NCBI GenBank assembly: GCA_020852815.1
Contig: JADZAN010000001.1
Coordinates: 1-64,000 of the forward strand
Length of the DNA stretch: 64,000 nt
Origin: Gemmatimonadaceae bacterium
GTDB taxonomy: Bacteria; Gemmatimonadota; Gemmatimonadetes; Gemmatimonadales; Gemmatimonadaceae
Direction of reading: 5' to 3'
Shown: positions 8,784-17,999 of the stretch, one piece after another
Layout of the letters: the number at the start of each line of letters is the position of its first letter
How positions within the stretch are numbered: position 1 is the stretch's first letter
Notes under the pieces: model-generated
Database searches by the model: none
Told to the model about the DNA's origin: nothing
What the model saw: the letters and a program-made list of their open reading frames with translations, nothing else
Program-made: the position numbers and the translations under genes

Positions 8784-9482
8784 ATGTCCGTGCTAGTTGG
8801 CGAGGGAATCGTCAAGTCGTACCGCGGGGGCGATGGCGGAATCCTGCACATCCTCAACGGGGTTCATCTGGCCGTGAAGCGCGGTGAGATGATTGCCATC
8901 GTGGGGACGTCGGGGGCAGGGAAGAGCACGCTCCTGCATGTCCTGGGGGCGCTGGACCGGCCCACCAAGGGGCGAGTCGTCGTGGACGGCGAATCGCTCG
9001 ACGGTCGCTCGGACGAGGAGCTGGCGACCATTCGCAACCACAAGGTGGGGTTCGTCTTCCAGTTCCATCACCTGCTGCGGGAGTTCACAGCGCTGGAGAA
9101 CGTGATGATGCCCGCCCGCATCGCGGGACGGGACGTGCGGACGGCGAGGAGCCGCGCCGAGGAGCTGCTGTCGCGCGTCGGGCTGAGCGGTCGCATGCAC
9201 CATCGTCCCTCGGAGTTGTCGGGGGGCGAGCAACAGCGGACGGCGGTGGCGCGGTCGCTGGCGATGGATCCGGTCCTCCTGCTGGCGGATGAGCCCTCGG
9301 GGAACCTGGATCATGGGAGCGCCGAGCGGCTGCACGACCTCTTGGCGGAGCTGGGGCGCGACCTGGAGATTGGGATGGTGGTGGTCACGCACAACCGGTC
9401 GCTGGCGACGCGCGCCGACCGCGTGCTCCTGTTGGAGGATGGGGTGCTGGCCGAAACTGACGTGAGAGGAGTGGTTGCTTGA
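8784..9482 (+). CDS. lolD: LolD-type lipoprotein-releasing ABC ATPase
   Basis: ATPase subunit that powers lipoprotein release (232 aa). Motifs in order: Walker A GTSGAGKST, Q-loop in VGFVFQFHHLLREFTALENV, signature LSGGEQQRTAVARSLA, Walker B LLLADEPSGNLD and the switch His in VVVTHNRSL. The phrase FQFHHLLREFTALENV is typical of LolD within the MacB/LolD group. The ATG at 8784 gives a normal LolD N-terminus; an in-frame GTG/ATG further upstream (8679) adds a tail without similarity and is rejected. The stop overlaps mcsA. Confidence 0.9.
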   Translation: MSVLVGEGIVKSYRGGDGGILHILNGVHLAVKRGEMIAIVGTSGAGKSTLLHVLGALDRPTKGRVVVDGESLDGRSDEELATIRNHKVGFVFQFHHLLREFTALENVMMPARIAGRDVRTARSRAEELLSRVGLSGRMHHRPSELSGGEQQRTAVARSLAMDPVLLLADEPSGNLDHGSAERLHDLLAELGRDLEIGMVVVTHNRSLATRADRVLLLEDGVLAETDVRGVVA

Positions 9483-9970
9483 TGCTCTGCGACGAGTGCC
9501 GCGAGCGCGATGCGAGCGTTCACCTGACCCAGGCTGCCGGGGGGGAGGTGACGCAACGTCATTTGTGCGCGAAGTGCGCGGCCGAGCAGGGGATCGAGTC
9601 GACCGTCACGACGTCACCCAAGCACGTCATCGGAGAGTTCTTGCAGGCGGTGCAGCAGCAGGCGAGCGCGGCCCAGGCCGACGCGGTGCGATGCACGTAT
9701 TGCGCGATGACCCTGCGCGACTTCCGCGCGACGGGGCGCCTCGGCTGTTCTCGCTGCTACGCCACGTTTGAGCAGAGCTTGCGCGAGCTGCTCCGCCGGG
9801 TGCAAGGGAGCGCGACGCACGTGGGGCGGCGCTATGTCCCGCCGGCGGTCGACGTGCTGGAGAAGGCGACGACGATCGGTGAACTGCGCGACCGCCTGCG
9901 GCGCGCCATCGAGCACGAGGAGTTCGAGGTGGCGGCGACGCTGCGCGACCAGATCCGGGATGCCGAGTGA
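9482..9970 (+). CDS. mcsA: McsA-like UVR-domain zinc protein, activator of McsB
   Basis: Predicted partner of the protein-arginine kinase McsB (162 aa). Four CxxC pairs (CDEC, CAKC, CTYC, CSRC) in the first 100 residues suggest two zinc sites, and a C-terminal UVR motif lies in LRRAIEHEEFEVAATLRDQI. This order matches McsA of Bacillus. The ATG at 9482 overlaps the LolD stop (TGATG); a TTG at 9479 is an alternative. The order mcsA-mcsB-clpC is the Gram-positive ctsR-operon order, but no ctsR gene is present. Confidence 0.9.
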   Translation: MLCDECRERDASVHLTQAAGGEVTQRHLCAKCAAEQGIESTVTTSPKHVIGEFLQAVQQQASAAQADAVRCTYCAMTLRDFRATGRLGCSRCYATFEQSLRELLRRVQGSATHVGRRYVPPAVDVLEKATTIGELRDRLRRAIEHEEFEVAATLRDQIRDAE

Positions 9971-11052
9971 TGCTGGACCTCGCACTGTTGCCGGATGGCG
10001 GGATGGGGTGGCTGGACGGATCGGGCGAGCACGCCGACGTCGTCCTGTCGACCCGCATTCGCCTGGCGCGCAACGTGGAGGGCTATGCCTTCACGGGGCG
10101 CGCGCGCGAGGGGGAGCGGCTGCGCGTGCTGCAGCAGGTGCGTGACGCCATGCCGCACGTGCCGGCGCTCAAGGGGGGCGTGGTGCTACGGGTGGATGAG
10201 ATGGCGCCTAACGATCGCCAGTTGCTGCACGAGCGCCACCTGGTGAGCAAGGAACTGGCGGGGCTGGAGAGTGCGCAGCCGTTGCGCGGGGGCTCGGCGG
10301 TGGTGCTGGGCGAGGGGGTGGGCGTGATGGTGAACGAGGAGGATCACTTGCGTCTCCAGGCGTTGCGCAGCGGGTTGGAGGTAGCCAGGACGCTCTCGGT
10401 CATCGAGCGCCTGGACCGCGAACTCGGGGCCCGGCTTCCGTACGCGTACCACGACGACTTCGGCTTCCTGACCGCGTGCCCGACCAACACGGGAACCGGA
10501 ATGCGCGCCTCCGTGCTCATTCACTTGCCGGGGCTCGTCTTGACCAAGGAGATCGCCAAGGTTCTGGCCGGGCTGCAGACGATGGGGTTGACCTATCGTG
10601 GGCTGTACGGCGAGGGGAGCGAGGTGGTCGGCAACTTCTTCCAGATTTCGAACCAGACGACACTGGGCCGGACGGAGGAGGAACTGGCCGATCACCTGGT
10701 GCGGGTGGTGCGGCACGTGATCCAGCGCGAGCACGAGGCACGGCGCGTGCTGTGGCGGGATGCGGGGTATATTATTGAGGACAAGCTGTGGCGGGCCTAC
10801 GGGACGCTTCGCTTCGCGCGGAGCCTCACGTTCGACGAGGCGATGAATTACCTCAGCGGCGTGCGGCTGGCGGTGGGGCTGAAACTGATCAATGGGCTCA
10901 GTGTATACACGCTCAACAAGCTCCTGATTTTCTGCCAGAGTGCGCACCTGGCATATGCGGAAGGGCGCGCGCTGACCGAGAGCGAAGCCAATGTGGCGCG
11001 AGCGCGCTACGTGCGGCAGGCGCTCGAAGCCGAGGCGGACCCGGTTGCCTAA
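9970..11052 (+). CDS. mcsB: protein-arginine kinase McsB
   Basis: Phosphorylates arginine side chains and so marks proteins for ClpC-dependent degradation in Bacillus. The 360-residue protein belongs to the phosphagen-kinase superfamily: the STRIRLARN segment near residue 30, NEEDHLRLQ near residue 120 and the catalytic loop CPTNTGTGMRASV near residue 170. Length and motifs are those of bacterial McsB, not creatine kinase. The ATG overlaps the mcsA stop (TGATG); a GTG one codon upstream is also possible. clpC follows after 30 nt. Confidence 0.93.
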   Translation: MLDLALLPDGGMGWLDGSGEHADVVLSTRIRLARNVEGYAFTGRAREGERLRVLQQVRDAMPHVPALKGGVVLRVDEMAPNDRQLLHERHLVSKELAGLESAQPLRGGSAVVLGEGVGVMVNEEDHLRLQALRSGLEVARTLSVIERLDRELGARLPYAYHDDFGFLTACPTNTGTGMRASVLIHLPGLVLTKEIAKVLAGLQTMGLTYRGLYGEGSEVVGNFFQISNQTTLGRTEEELADHLVRVVRHVIQREHEARRVLWRDAGYIIEDKLWRAYGTLRFARSLTFDEAMNYLSGVRLAVGLKLINGLSVYTLNKLLIFCQSAHLAYAEGRALTESEANVARARYVRQALEAEADPVA

Positions 11053-11082
11053 CGGCACAACGGGAACCGAGCTGAGGGACTC

Positions 11083-13584
11083 ATGAACGGCTATAACTTC
11101 ACCGAGCGAGTGCGCAAGGTCCTCCAGATGGCGCGGGAGGAGGCGCAGCGCCTGCACCACGAGTACGTGGGAACGGAGCACATCCTGCTCGGGCTCATTC
11201 GCGAAGGCGAGGGAGTCGCGGCGGCCGTCCTGCAGAACCTCAACGTCGACCTCGACGAGATCCAGCAGAAGATCGAGGAGACGGTCAAGAAGGGAAAGGC
11301 GGCGCAGACGACCGGGCCTGACCTCCCGTACACTTCGCGCGCCAAGAAGGTGCTGGAACTGGCCATGAGCGAGGCGCGCGAACTCAATCACTCGTACGTC
11401 GGGACCGAGCATCTGCTGCTGGGGCTTCTGCGCGAGGAGAAGGGGATCGCCGCGCAGGTGCTCACCGACGCCGGCGTGAACCTCGATGCCGCGCGCGCCG
11501 AGACGTTGCGCCTGCTCGGCACCGAGATGCCGCAGCCGGGCGGGGGGAAGGAGCCGCAGCCCGGCAACACGCCGCCAGCTGCAGCGCCGCCCAAGGGCGA
11601 GAAGAAGTCCAAGACGCCGGCGCTCGACCACTTTTGCCGTGACCTCACGCAGTTGGCGTCGGAGCAGCAGCTCGATCCCACCATCGGGCGCGCCAAGGAA
11701 ATCGAGCGCGTGATGGAGATCCTCACGCGCCGCAAGAAGAACAACCCGGTCCTCATCGGCGAGCCGGGCGTTGGCAAGACGGCGATCGTCGAGGGGCTCG
11801 CGCAGCTCATCGCGACGGGCGAGTGTCCGGACGCGCTGCGTGACCATCGCGTCCTGTCGCTCGACATGGCGGCGGTGATCGCGGGGACGAAGTATCGCGG
11901 CCAGTTCGAGGAACGCCTCAAGGCCGTCATGAACGAGATCGCCCAGAACAAGAACGTGATCCTGTTCATCGACGAGCTGCACACGCTGGTTGGGGCGGGC
12001 GCCGCCGAAGGGGCCATCGATGCCTCCAACATGCTCAAGCCGGCACTTGCGCGCGGCGAGCTGCAATGCGTGGGCGCGTCCACGCTCAACGAGTACCGCA
12101 AGTACATCGAGAAGGACGGCGCCCTCGAGCGTCGCTTCCAGACCGTGGTGGTCGACCCGCCCTCCATCGAGGAGACGGTGCAGATCCTCCAGGGGCTGAA
12201 GAAGAAGTACGAGGACCACCACCGCGTGATCATCCCCGACGACACGCTCGTGTCGGCGGCCAAGCTCTCCGAGCGCTACATCACCGACCGCTTCCTCCCC
12301 GACAAGGCGATCGACGTGATCGACGAGGCGGGGGCGCGTGCGCGGCTGGCGGCGCAGGTTCCACCGCCGGAGGTGGCGAAGCTCAAGGAAGAGCTCGAGC
12401 GCGTGAACACGGAAAAGGAGACCTCGGTCCGCGACCAGAACTTCGAGCGGGCGGCATCGCTCCGTGACACGGAGCGCGAACTGCAGGGCGAGATCCGCAA
12501 GAAGCAGGACGAGTGGGAGAAGCGGCGCCAGTCGCACCGCCCGGTGCTGGGTGAGGAGGAAGTCGCCTTCATCGTCAGCCGCTGGACGGGGATCCCGGTC
12601 ACGCGCCTGCAGGAGGCGGAGTCGTCGCGCCTGCTACGCATGGAGGAGGAGCTGCACGAATCGGTCGTGGCGCAGGAGGAGGCGATCAAGGCGATCGCCC
12701 GCTCCATTCGCCGCAGCCGGGCCGGGCTCAAGGATCCCAAGCGCCCGATCGGCTCGTTCATCTTCTGCGGCCCCACGGGGGTCGGGAAGACGGAGCTGGC
12801 GCGCTCGCTGGCCAAGTTCCTGTTCGCCGACGCCTCGGCGCTGATCCGGGTCGACATGAGCGAGTACATGGAGAAGTTCTCCGTGTCTCGCCTGATCGGT
12901 GCGCCTCCGGGCTACGTGGGCTATGAAGATTCCGGGACGCTGACCAAGGCCATCCGGCGGAAGCCGTACAGCGTGGTCCTGCTGGACGAGATCGAGAAGG
13001 CGCACCCCGACGTCTTCAACATCCTGCTCCAGGTACTCGACGAAGGACACCTGACCGACAACTACGGGCGCGTGATCGACTTCAAGAACACCGTCGTGAT
13101 CATGACCTCGAACGTCGGCGCCAAGGACGTGGCCAAGAACAAGTCGCTGGGCTTCACCGCTCCCGACTTCAAGGCCTCGTTCGAGCGGATGTCGGAGAAG
13201 GTGAAGGAGGAGCTGCAGCACACGTTCAACCCCGAGTTCCTCAACCGGCTGGACGACGTGATCGTCTTCCATCCGCTCCAGAAGGAGCACATCGCCCAGA
13301 TCGTGGGGATCATGCTCCGGGACGTGCAGAAGCGGATGTCGGAGGGCGAGCTGTCGATCAAGCTCAGCGACGCCGCCTCGGACTTCCTGGCGCGAAACGG
13401 GTACGACGAGCAGTACGGGGCGCGTCCGCTCAAGCGGGCAATCCAGCGCTACATCGAGGACCCGCTGTCGGAGAAGATCCTCCTGGGCGAGTTCGCCAAG
13501 GGGGACGAGATCGAGGTCGACCTTGCCGAGGACGGCCAGAAGCTGGCCTTCAAAGTCCTGAGCAACCCCGCCTCGAAGGCCTGA
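11083..13584 (+). CDS. clpC: ATP-dependent Clp protease ATPase subunit ClpC
   Basis: AAA+ unfoldase that feeds ClpP (833 aa). Two N-domain repeats occupy residues 1-150 (both contain HxYVGTEHxLLGL). The first AAA+ module has Walker [14 protein letters not shown], the middle domain carries a UVR motif ([15 protein letters not shown]), and the second module has Walker [13 protein letters not shown]. The ClpP-docking loop LGF is present in [10 protein letters not shown]. The middle domain with UVR separates ClpC from ClpA and ClpB and fits the McsA/McsB neighbours, which act as its adaptors in Bacillus. A Shine-Dalgarno-like GAGG lies just before the ATG. Confidence 0.96.
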   Translation: MNGYNFTERVRKVLQMAREEAQRLHHEYVGTEHILLGLIREGEGVAAAVLQNLNVDLDEIQQKIEETVKKGKAAQTTGPDLPYTSRAKKVLELAMSEARELNHSYVGTEHLLLGLLREEKGIAAQVLTDAGVNLDAARAETLRLLGTEMPQPGGGKEPQPGNTPPAAAPPKGEKKSKTPALDHFCRDLTQLASEQQLDPTIGRAKEIERVMEILTRRKKNNPVLIGEPGVGKTAIVEGLAQLIATGECPDALRDHRVLSLDMAAVIAGTKYRGQFEERLKAVMNEIAQNKNVILFIDELHTLVGAGAAEGAIDASNMLKPALARGELQCVGASTLNEYRKYIEKDGALERRFQTVVVDPPSIEETVQILQGLKKKYEDHHRVIIPDDTLVSAAKLSERYITDRFLPDKAIDVIDEAGARARLAAQVPPPEVAKLKEELERVNTEKETSVRDQNFERAASLRDTERELQGEIRKKQDEWEKRRQSHRPVLGEEEVAFIVSRWTGIPVTRLQEAESSRLLRMEEELHESVVAQEEAIKAIARSIRRSRAGLKDPKRPIGSFIFCGPTGVGKTELARSLAKFLFADASALIRVDMSEYMEKFSVSRLIGAPPGYVGYEDSGTLTKAIRRKPYSVVLLDEIEKAHPDVFNILLQVLDEGHLTDNYGRVIDFKNTVVIMTSNVGAKDVAKNKSLGFTAPDFKASFERMSEKVKEELQHTFNPEFLNRLDDVIVFHPLQKEHIAQIVGIMLRDVQKRMSEGELSIKLSDAASDFLARNGYDEQYGARPLKRAIQRYIEDPLSEKILLGEFAKGDEIEVDLAEDGQKLAFKVLSNPASKA

Positions 13585-13641
13585 CGGGGAAATGGGAGGC
13601 GAAGTCGGGTAAGCCGATTTCGCGGCCAAGGTGACAAAAAG

Positions 13642-13679
13642 AACGGCCGGGTTCACCCTGAACCCGGTCGTTCCCTTTG
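13642..13679 (+). terminator. intrinsic terminator after clpC
   Basis: A 14-bp stem with one G-T wobble (13642-13655 pairing with 13659-13672, loop CCC) is followed by CCCTTTG. It ends the lolD-mcsA-mcsB-clpC unit and isolates bamA, whose own promoter must lie here. Confidence 0.8.
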
Positions 13680-13681
13680 TG

Positions 13682-13687
13682 TATATT
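13682..13687 (+). promoter_or_regulatory. candidate -10 hexamer of bamA (TATATT)
   Basis: TATATT ends 8 nt before the bamA ATG and follows the clpC terminator. No Shine-Dalgarno lies between them. At 17 nt spacing the -35 would be TGAACC, a weak match inside the terminator stem. If it is used, the bamA mRNA would be leaderless or nearly so. Confidence 0.45.
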
Positions 13688-13695
13688 AGTCGGCT

Positions 13696-16134
13696 ATGTC
13701 ACGGAAGCTGTTTGCGCTCCTCGCGCTCGGCCTGATCGCCCCGTTCGTGCGGGTGGCGTCGGCCCAGGATGCTGCCACACAGGGTCGATGCACCACCCCG
13801 GATTCCATCACGGTTCGGGGGAACAAGCGCGTGACGACAAACGACGTCATTACCGAGACCGGCTTGCTGGCGGGAACCCAGCTGAACTACAAGGCCGTGC
13901 AGCGTGCCATCAAGGCGCTCTACCAATCCGGGCAGTATGAACGCGTGGCGATCACCTGCGACCTCGACGATGGGCGCAACTTCGCCACGCTGGCCATCGA
14001 GGTGAAGGAGCGTCCGCTCCTCGCGGAGACCGACGTTCAGGGCGTGCAACAGCTTTCAGGGCGCAGCGTGCGCGACAAGATCGACCTCGGCTACAACAAG
14101 CCGCTCGATCCGTCGGCGGTGGCGCTGGCTGTGCATCGCATCGACTCGCTGTACGAGAAGAGCGGTTATTACCTGGCCAAGGTCACGGTCGACAGCCAAC
14201 TGGTAGGTGACGAGGGAGTGCGCCTCTTCTTCAAGATCGATGAAGGGCGACGGTTGGCGGTCTCCGGCGTCCGCGTGGCGGGGAGCCACAGCCTCAAGCC
14301 GAGTGAAGTGGTAGGCGCGATGAAGACGCGCCCCGAGGGTTTCTTCTTCTGGAAGAAGGGCGAGTTCAACGAGGACAACTACGCGGGCGACCTCGCAGAG
14401 CGGATCCCGGCGTTGTACGCCAGGCGCGGCTTCATCGATTTTCGCGTGGCGAAGGACACGCTCATCATCGATCGCCAGCGCGGCAAGGCGCTGGTGGACC
14501 TCGCCGTGGAGGAAGGGGCGCGATACAAGGTGGGCGACTTCGAGGTGACGGGGAACAAGCACTTCTCGAGCGAGGACCTGGCGCGCTTCTACCCGTTTGG
14601 TGAGCAGTCGCGCCCCGTCATGGCGCGCGTGACCGACTTCCTCAAGCGTCGTTCACCGACGCCCAAGGGGATCTTCGACCAGGCGGCGTGGGACGATGCG
14701 CGCCAGAAAATCTCGACGGCGTACGCGACCGAGGGGTACATCTACGCCAACGTGCGCCCCGTGGTGGAGCGCCGCGTGATGCCCGACTCGTCACGCTACG
14801 TGGACCTGCGCTGGGAAGTGGACGAGCGCACGCCGGCGATCATCAATCGCATCGAGATCTTCGGCAACGACTACACACAGGAAACGTGCATTCGCGACCA
14901 GTTGGTGATCCTCCCGGGGCAGGTGTTCAACCAGGAGGCGCTGATTCGTTCGTGGCAGAGCCTGGGGAACCTCGGCTTCTTCGAGACGCCCATCCCGCCG
15001 CCTGACACGCGCACCGCCAACGAGGGGGGCGACGTCGATGTGGTCTTCCGGGTGAAGGAGAAGCGCACCGGCAACGTGAACTTTGGCGCGTCGATGGGGC
15101 AGGGGACGGGGGTGGGCGGCTTCATCGGGCTCGACCAGCCCAACCTGTTCGGGCAGTGCAAGCGCGGCTCGGTGCAGTGGCAGTTCGGGCGGTACATCAA
15201 CGACTTCAACCTGTCGTACTCCGACCCGCGCGTGAAGCAGTCGCTGGTGTCGGGGACGGTCTCGGTCTACCGCTCGCTGCAGCGGTACTACATTGCCGAC
15301 CTCGGGAGATCGCTGCGCACGGGGGCACAGCTGCAATTCGGCGTGCCGCTGCCGCACTCGCCGTACACGCGCGTCTTCCTCTCGTATGGCGCGGAGAACG
15401 TGAAGTTCGGGACGCAGGGGCTGCTGGGCGACTTCCGGACGGATTATGGCAGCAAGTCATTCCGTTCGACGCTTGGCGCCTCGCTCACGCGCGACACGCG
15501 CATCGACCTGCCGTTCCCGACGGCCGGGGCGCAGTACAACGTCTCGGCCAACTTCAACGGGGGGATCCTCGGGGGGACGTCGTCGTTCCAGCGCTACACC
15601 GCCGACGCGAGCGCCTTTGCCCCGTTGTGGCAGTTGGGGGGCGGGAAGCCGGGATCGCAGCCCATCAAGTTCGTGGCGGGGCTCACCGCGCGCAGCGGGG
15701 CCGTGTTTGGCAACACCGGGCCGTTCTTCTTCTCGCAGGAATTCGCGTTAGGCGGCGTGCAGTACGGCGAGCGCCTGCGCGGCTACGAGGAGTTCTCGAT
15801 CTCGCCCAGCGGCTACGTGACGGGGACCAGCACGTTCAATGCGCAGCGTGGGTCGTTCGGCAAGGCGTTCTTCAGCACGACCGCCGAAGTGGGGATGCGC
15901 GTGAACCAGGCGTTGTACCTGGCGGTGTTCCACGACGCTGGCAACGTGTGGGCGCACCCGCGCGACTTCGATCCGACACGGCTGTTCCGCGGCGCGGGCA
16001 TCAGCGCGTCGACCGTGACACCCATGGGCCCCCTCGGGCTCGACTATGCGTACGGCTTCGATCGCCTCGATGCGTCGGGGAACAAGAAGCCGAAGTGGCA
16101 GCTCCACTTCCGATTGGGGCAGATGTTCCAGTAG
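13696..16134 (+). CDS. bamA: outer-membrane protein assembly factor BamA
   Basis: Omp85-family insertase for beta-barrel proteins (812 aa, usual length). A signal peptide (LFALLALGLIAPFVRVASAQ) is followed by five POTRA-like repeats up to about residue 420, each opening with a phrase such as ITVRGNKRVTTNDVI or VQGVQQLSGRS. A 16-strand barrel follows, with the lid-lock LRGY motif in GERLRGYEEFS and the C-terminal strand ending QMFQ. It heads a long cluster with skp and the lipid A genes, the common order in diderm bacteria. Confidence 0.95.
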   Translation: MSRKLFALLALGLIAPFVRVASAQDAATQGRCTTPDSITVRGNKRVTTNDVITETGLLAGTQLNYKAVQRAIKALYQSGQYERVAITCDLDDGRNFATLAIEVKERPLLAETDVQGVQQLSGRSVRDKIDLGYNKPLDPSAVALAVHRIDSLYEKSGYYLAKVTVDSQLVGDEGVRLFFKIDEGRRLAVSGVRVAGSHSLKPSEVVGAMKTRPEGFFFWKKGEFNEDNYAGDLAERIPALYARRGFIDFRVAKDTLIIDRQRGKALVDLAVEEGARYKVGDFEVTGNKHFSSEDLARFYPFGEQSRPVMARVTDFLKRRSPTPKGIFDQAAWDDARQKISTAYATEGYIYANVRPVVERRVMPDSSRYVDLRWEVDERTPAIINRIEIFGNDYTQETCIRDQLVILPGQVFNQEALIRSWQSLGNLGFFETPIPPPDTRTANEGGDVDVVFRVKEKRTGNVNFGASMGQGTGVGGFIGLDQPNLFGQCKRGSVQWQFGRYINDFNLSYSDPRVKQSLVSGTVSVYRSLQRYYIADLGRSLRTGAQLQFGVPLPHSPYTRVFLSYGAENVKFGTQGLLGDFRTDYGSKSFRSTLGASLTRDTRIDLPFPTAGAQYNVSANFNGGILGGTSSFQRYTADASAFAPLWQLGGGKPGSQPIKFVAGLTARSGAVFGNTGPFFFSQEFALGGVQYGERLRGYEEFSISPSGYVTGTSTFNAQRGSFGKAFFSTTAEVGMRVNQALYLAVFHDAGNVWAHPRDFDPTRLFRGAGISASTVTPMGPLGLDYAYGFDRLDASGNKKPKWQLHFRLGQMFQ

Positions 16135-16232
16135 CTCACGGCCCCGGATGGCCGCGTGGCGCCGAAGTGACGCCCGCGTCCGGCCGGACCTTCTCCTCTT
16201 TCCGCACCTGTTCTTCCAGCACCGGAGACCTC

Positions 16233-16856
16233 ATGTTCCAGTTTCGCGTTCGCGCCTTCCTCACCGTCCTCGCGCTCCTGACCATTGGAGCCGGCGCGGC
16301 CTCGGCCCAGTCGAGCGGGCTGAAGTTCGCGTACATCGATTCGCGCGTGGTGCTCGACAAGGCGCCGGGGCGCGCGGCCGCCGAGAGCACGTTCCAGAAG
16401 GAGTACGACGCCGCGCAGGTGAAGATCAAGAAGATGCAGGACACGCTGGAGGCGATGGCGTCGGCCTACCAGAAGGCGGCGCCGACGCTGACCGCGGTGA
16501 CGCGCGAATTGCGCGAGAAGGAGATCCGCGACAAGCAGCAGTCGTTCGAGAATGCCGCGCGCCTGCTCGACGTGCAGATGCAACAGCGCCAGAACGAGCT
16601 GGTGCAGCCGATGATGGCGCAGATTCGCGAAGTGCTCGACGCGCTACGCAAGGAAGATGGCTACTCCTTCATCTTCGACATCGGCGCGCAGTCGAGCGTG
16701 ATCGTGGCGGCCGACTCGTCGCTGAACGTGACCGATCGCGTCATCTCGCGGCTCAAGCCGATCCCGGTGACGGCGGCCAAGCCCGACACGTCCAAGGCGT
16801 CGGCGCTCAAGGCGCAGCCGGCGGGCGTGGTGCCGAAGAAGCCGGACACCTTCTAG
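16233..16856 (+). CDS. skp: Skp/OmpH-family periplasmic chaperone
   Basis: Periplasmic holdase that carries unfolded outer-membrane proteins to BamA (207 aa). A signal peptide ends at ASAQSS (about residue 27). The family start LKFAYIDSRVVLDKAPG is followed by a long Lys/Gln/Glu-rich coiled coil (about residues 45-130) and the return segment with MAQIREVLDALRKEDGYSFIFD. The tail beyond residue 165 is Ala/Pro/Lys-rich and likely disordered. The ATG at 16233 follows GGAGACC. Its place between bamA and lpxD is conserved in many Gram-negatives. Confidence 0.9.
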   Translation: MFQFRVRAFLTVLALLTIGAGAASAQSSGLKFAYIDSRVVLDKAPGRAAAESTFQKEYDAAQVKIKKMQDTLEAMASAYQKAAPTLTAVTRELREKEIRDKQQSFENAARLLDVQMQQRQNELVQPMMAQIREVLDALRKEDGYSFIFDIGAQSSVIVAADSSLNVTDRVISRLKPIPVTAAKPDTSKASALKAQPAGVVPKKPDTF

Positions 16857-16952
16857 TACGGCGGTCCGGGTCCCGATCGTGCTCGCGGTGGCGTGGGGAG
16901 CGACGTTTCCCACCGCCACCGAGGCTCGCGTTCCGGAGTCCGCCCGGGCCGC

Positions 16953-17999
16953 ATGACGCACGTCATGCTCACGGCACGCGAGATCGCCGCGCTCGTCGGG
17001 GGGGAGCTGCAGGGTGACGCCGATGCGTTGGTGCACGCCGTGGCGCCGCTCGACCGTGCGGCTGCCGGCCACCTGACCTTCCTGGGCGTGGCTCGTTATG
17101 CGCCCATGCTCGCCAGCTGCGAGGCGAGCGTCGTCCTCCTGTCACCGGACCTTGCGGAGACGTCGGGGCGCGTGGCGGCGCGCATCGTGGTGGCGCACCC
17201 GCAGGAGGCGCTGCTGCGCGTGCTGCCGCGGCTCTTCTCGCCGCCCCCCCGCGAGGCCGGCGTGGACCCGACGGCACGCATCGCACGCGGGGCCACGATT
17301 GGTGACGACGTCACGATCGGCCCCTATGTCGTGATTGGTGCGGGGGCGCGCGTCGGGGATCGCGTGCAGCTGGAGGCGCACGTCGTGGTTGGGGACGGCG
17401 TGGTGGTGGGCGACGACACGCACCTGTATCCGCAGGTGACCGCGTATCCCGGCACCGTGATCGGAAAGCGCGTGGTCGCGCACGCCGGAGCGCGACTGGG
17501 GAACGACGGCTTCGGCTACGTATGGGCGCAGGGGGCGCACCAGAAGATTCCCCACGTCGGGCGCTGCCTCATCGAGGACGATGTCGAGATCGGCGCCAAC
17601 ACCACGATCGACCGCGGGAGCATCGACGACACGGTCATCGGCGCCGGGACAAAGATCGACAACCTGGTGATGATCGCGCACAACGTGCGCATCGGTCGCC
17701 TGTGCCTCATCGTCGCGCAGACCGGAATTTCCGGGAGCACCCGTGTGGGTGACGGGTGCGTCATTGGCGGCCAGGTGGGGATTGCCGGTCATCACGAGAT
17801 TGGCGCAGGTGCTCGTTTGGGTGCGCAGGCAGGAGTGTTCGGCGACGTGCCGGCGGGGGAGACGTGGTCGGGGTACCCGGCGCGCCCGCACCGCGAGGCG
17901 CTGCGCGCGCAGGCGGCAACGTTTCGGCTGGCGGGGATGATCCGGCGCCTGGAAGCGCTCATCGCCGAGCACGACCGCGAGTCCAAGGGCTCGTCGTGA
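16953..17999 (+). CDS. lpxD: UDP-3-O-acylglucosamine N-acyltransferase LpxD
   Basis: Third step of lipid A synthesis: transfers a 3-hydroxyacyl chain from ACP to the 2-amino group (348 aa). An N-terminal uridine-binding domain ([14 protein letters not shown] onward) is followed by a left-handed beta helix of hexapeptide repeats ([14 protein letters not shown] and others). The catalytic His region is [18 protein letters not shown], with a second His in IAHNVRIG. The ATG at 16953 is chosen; an ATG at 16965 is equally plausible, and a longer reading from 16893 adds unrelated sequence. The stop overlaps the next gene. Confidence 0.93.
   Translation: MTHVMLTAREIAALVGGELQGDADALVHAVAPLDRAAAGHLTFLGVARYAPMLASCEASVVLLSPDLAETSGRVAARIVVAHPQEALLRVLPRLFSPPPREAGVDPTARIARGATIGDDVTIGPYVVIGAGARVGDRVQLEAHVVVGDGVVVGDDTHLYPQVTAYPGTVIGKRVVAHAGARLGNDGFGYVWAQGAHQKIPHVGRCLIEDDVEIGANTTIDRGSIDDTVIGAGTKIDNLVMIAHNVRIGRLCLIVAQTGISGSTRVGDGCVIGGQVGIAGHHEIGAGARLGAQAGVFGDVPAGETWSGYPARPHREALRAQAATFRLAGMIRRLEALIAEHDRESKGSS

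Noticed and set aside
10186-12537. Very long open frame (783 codons) on the minus strand opposite mcsB/clpC
   Set aside because: It lies antisense to two well-matched genes; the protein has no motif and consists of Arg/Leu/His-rich text typical of the reverse strand of GC-rich genes.
15156-16232. In-frame upstream extension of skp inside bamA
   Set aside because: The Skp family starts at the signal peptide at 16233; the extension overlaps BamA in another frame and is Arg/Ala-rich shadow sequence.
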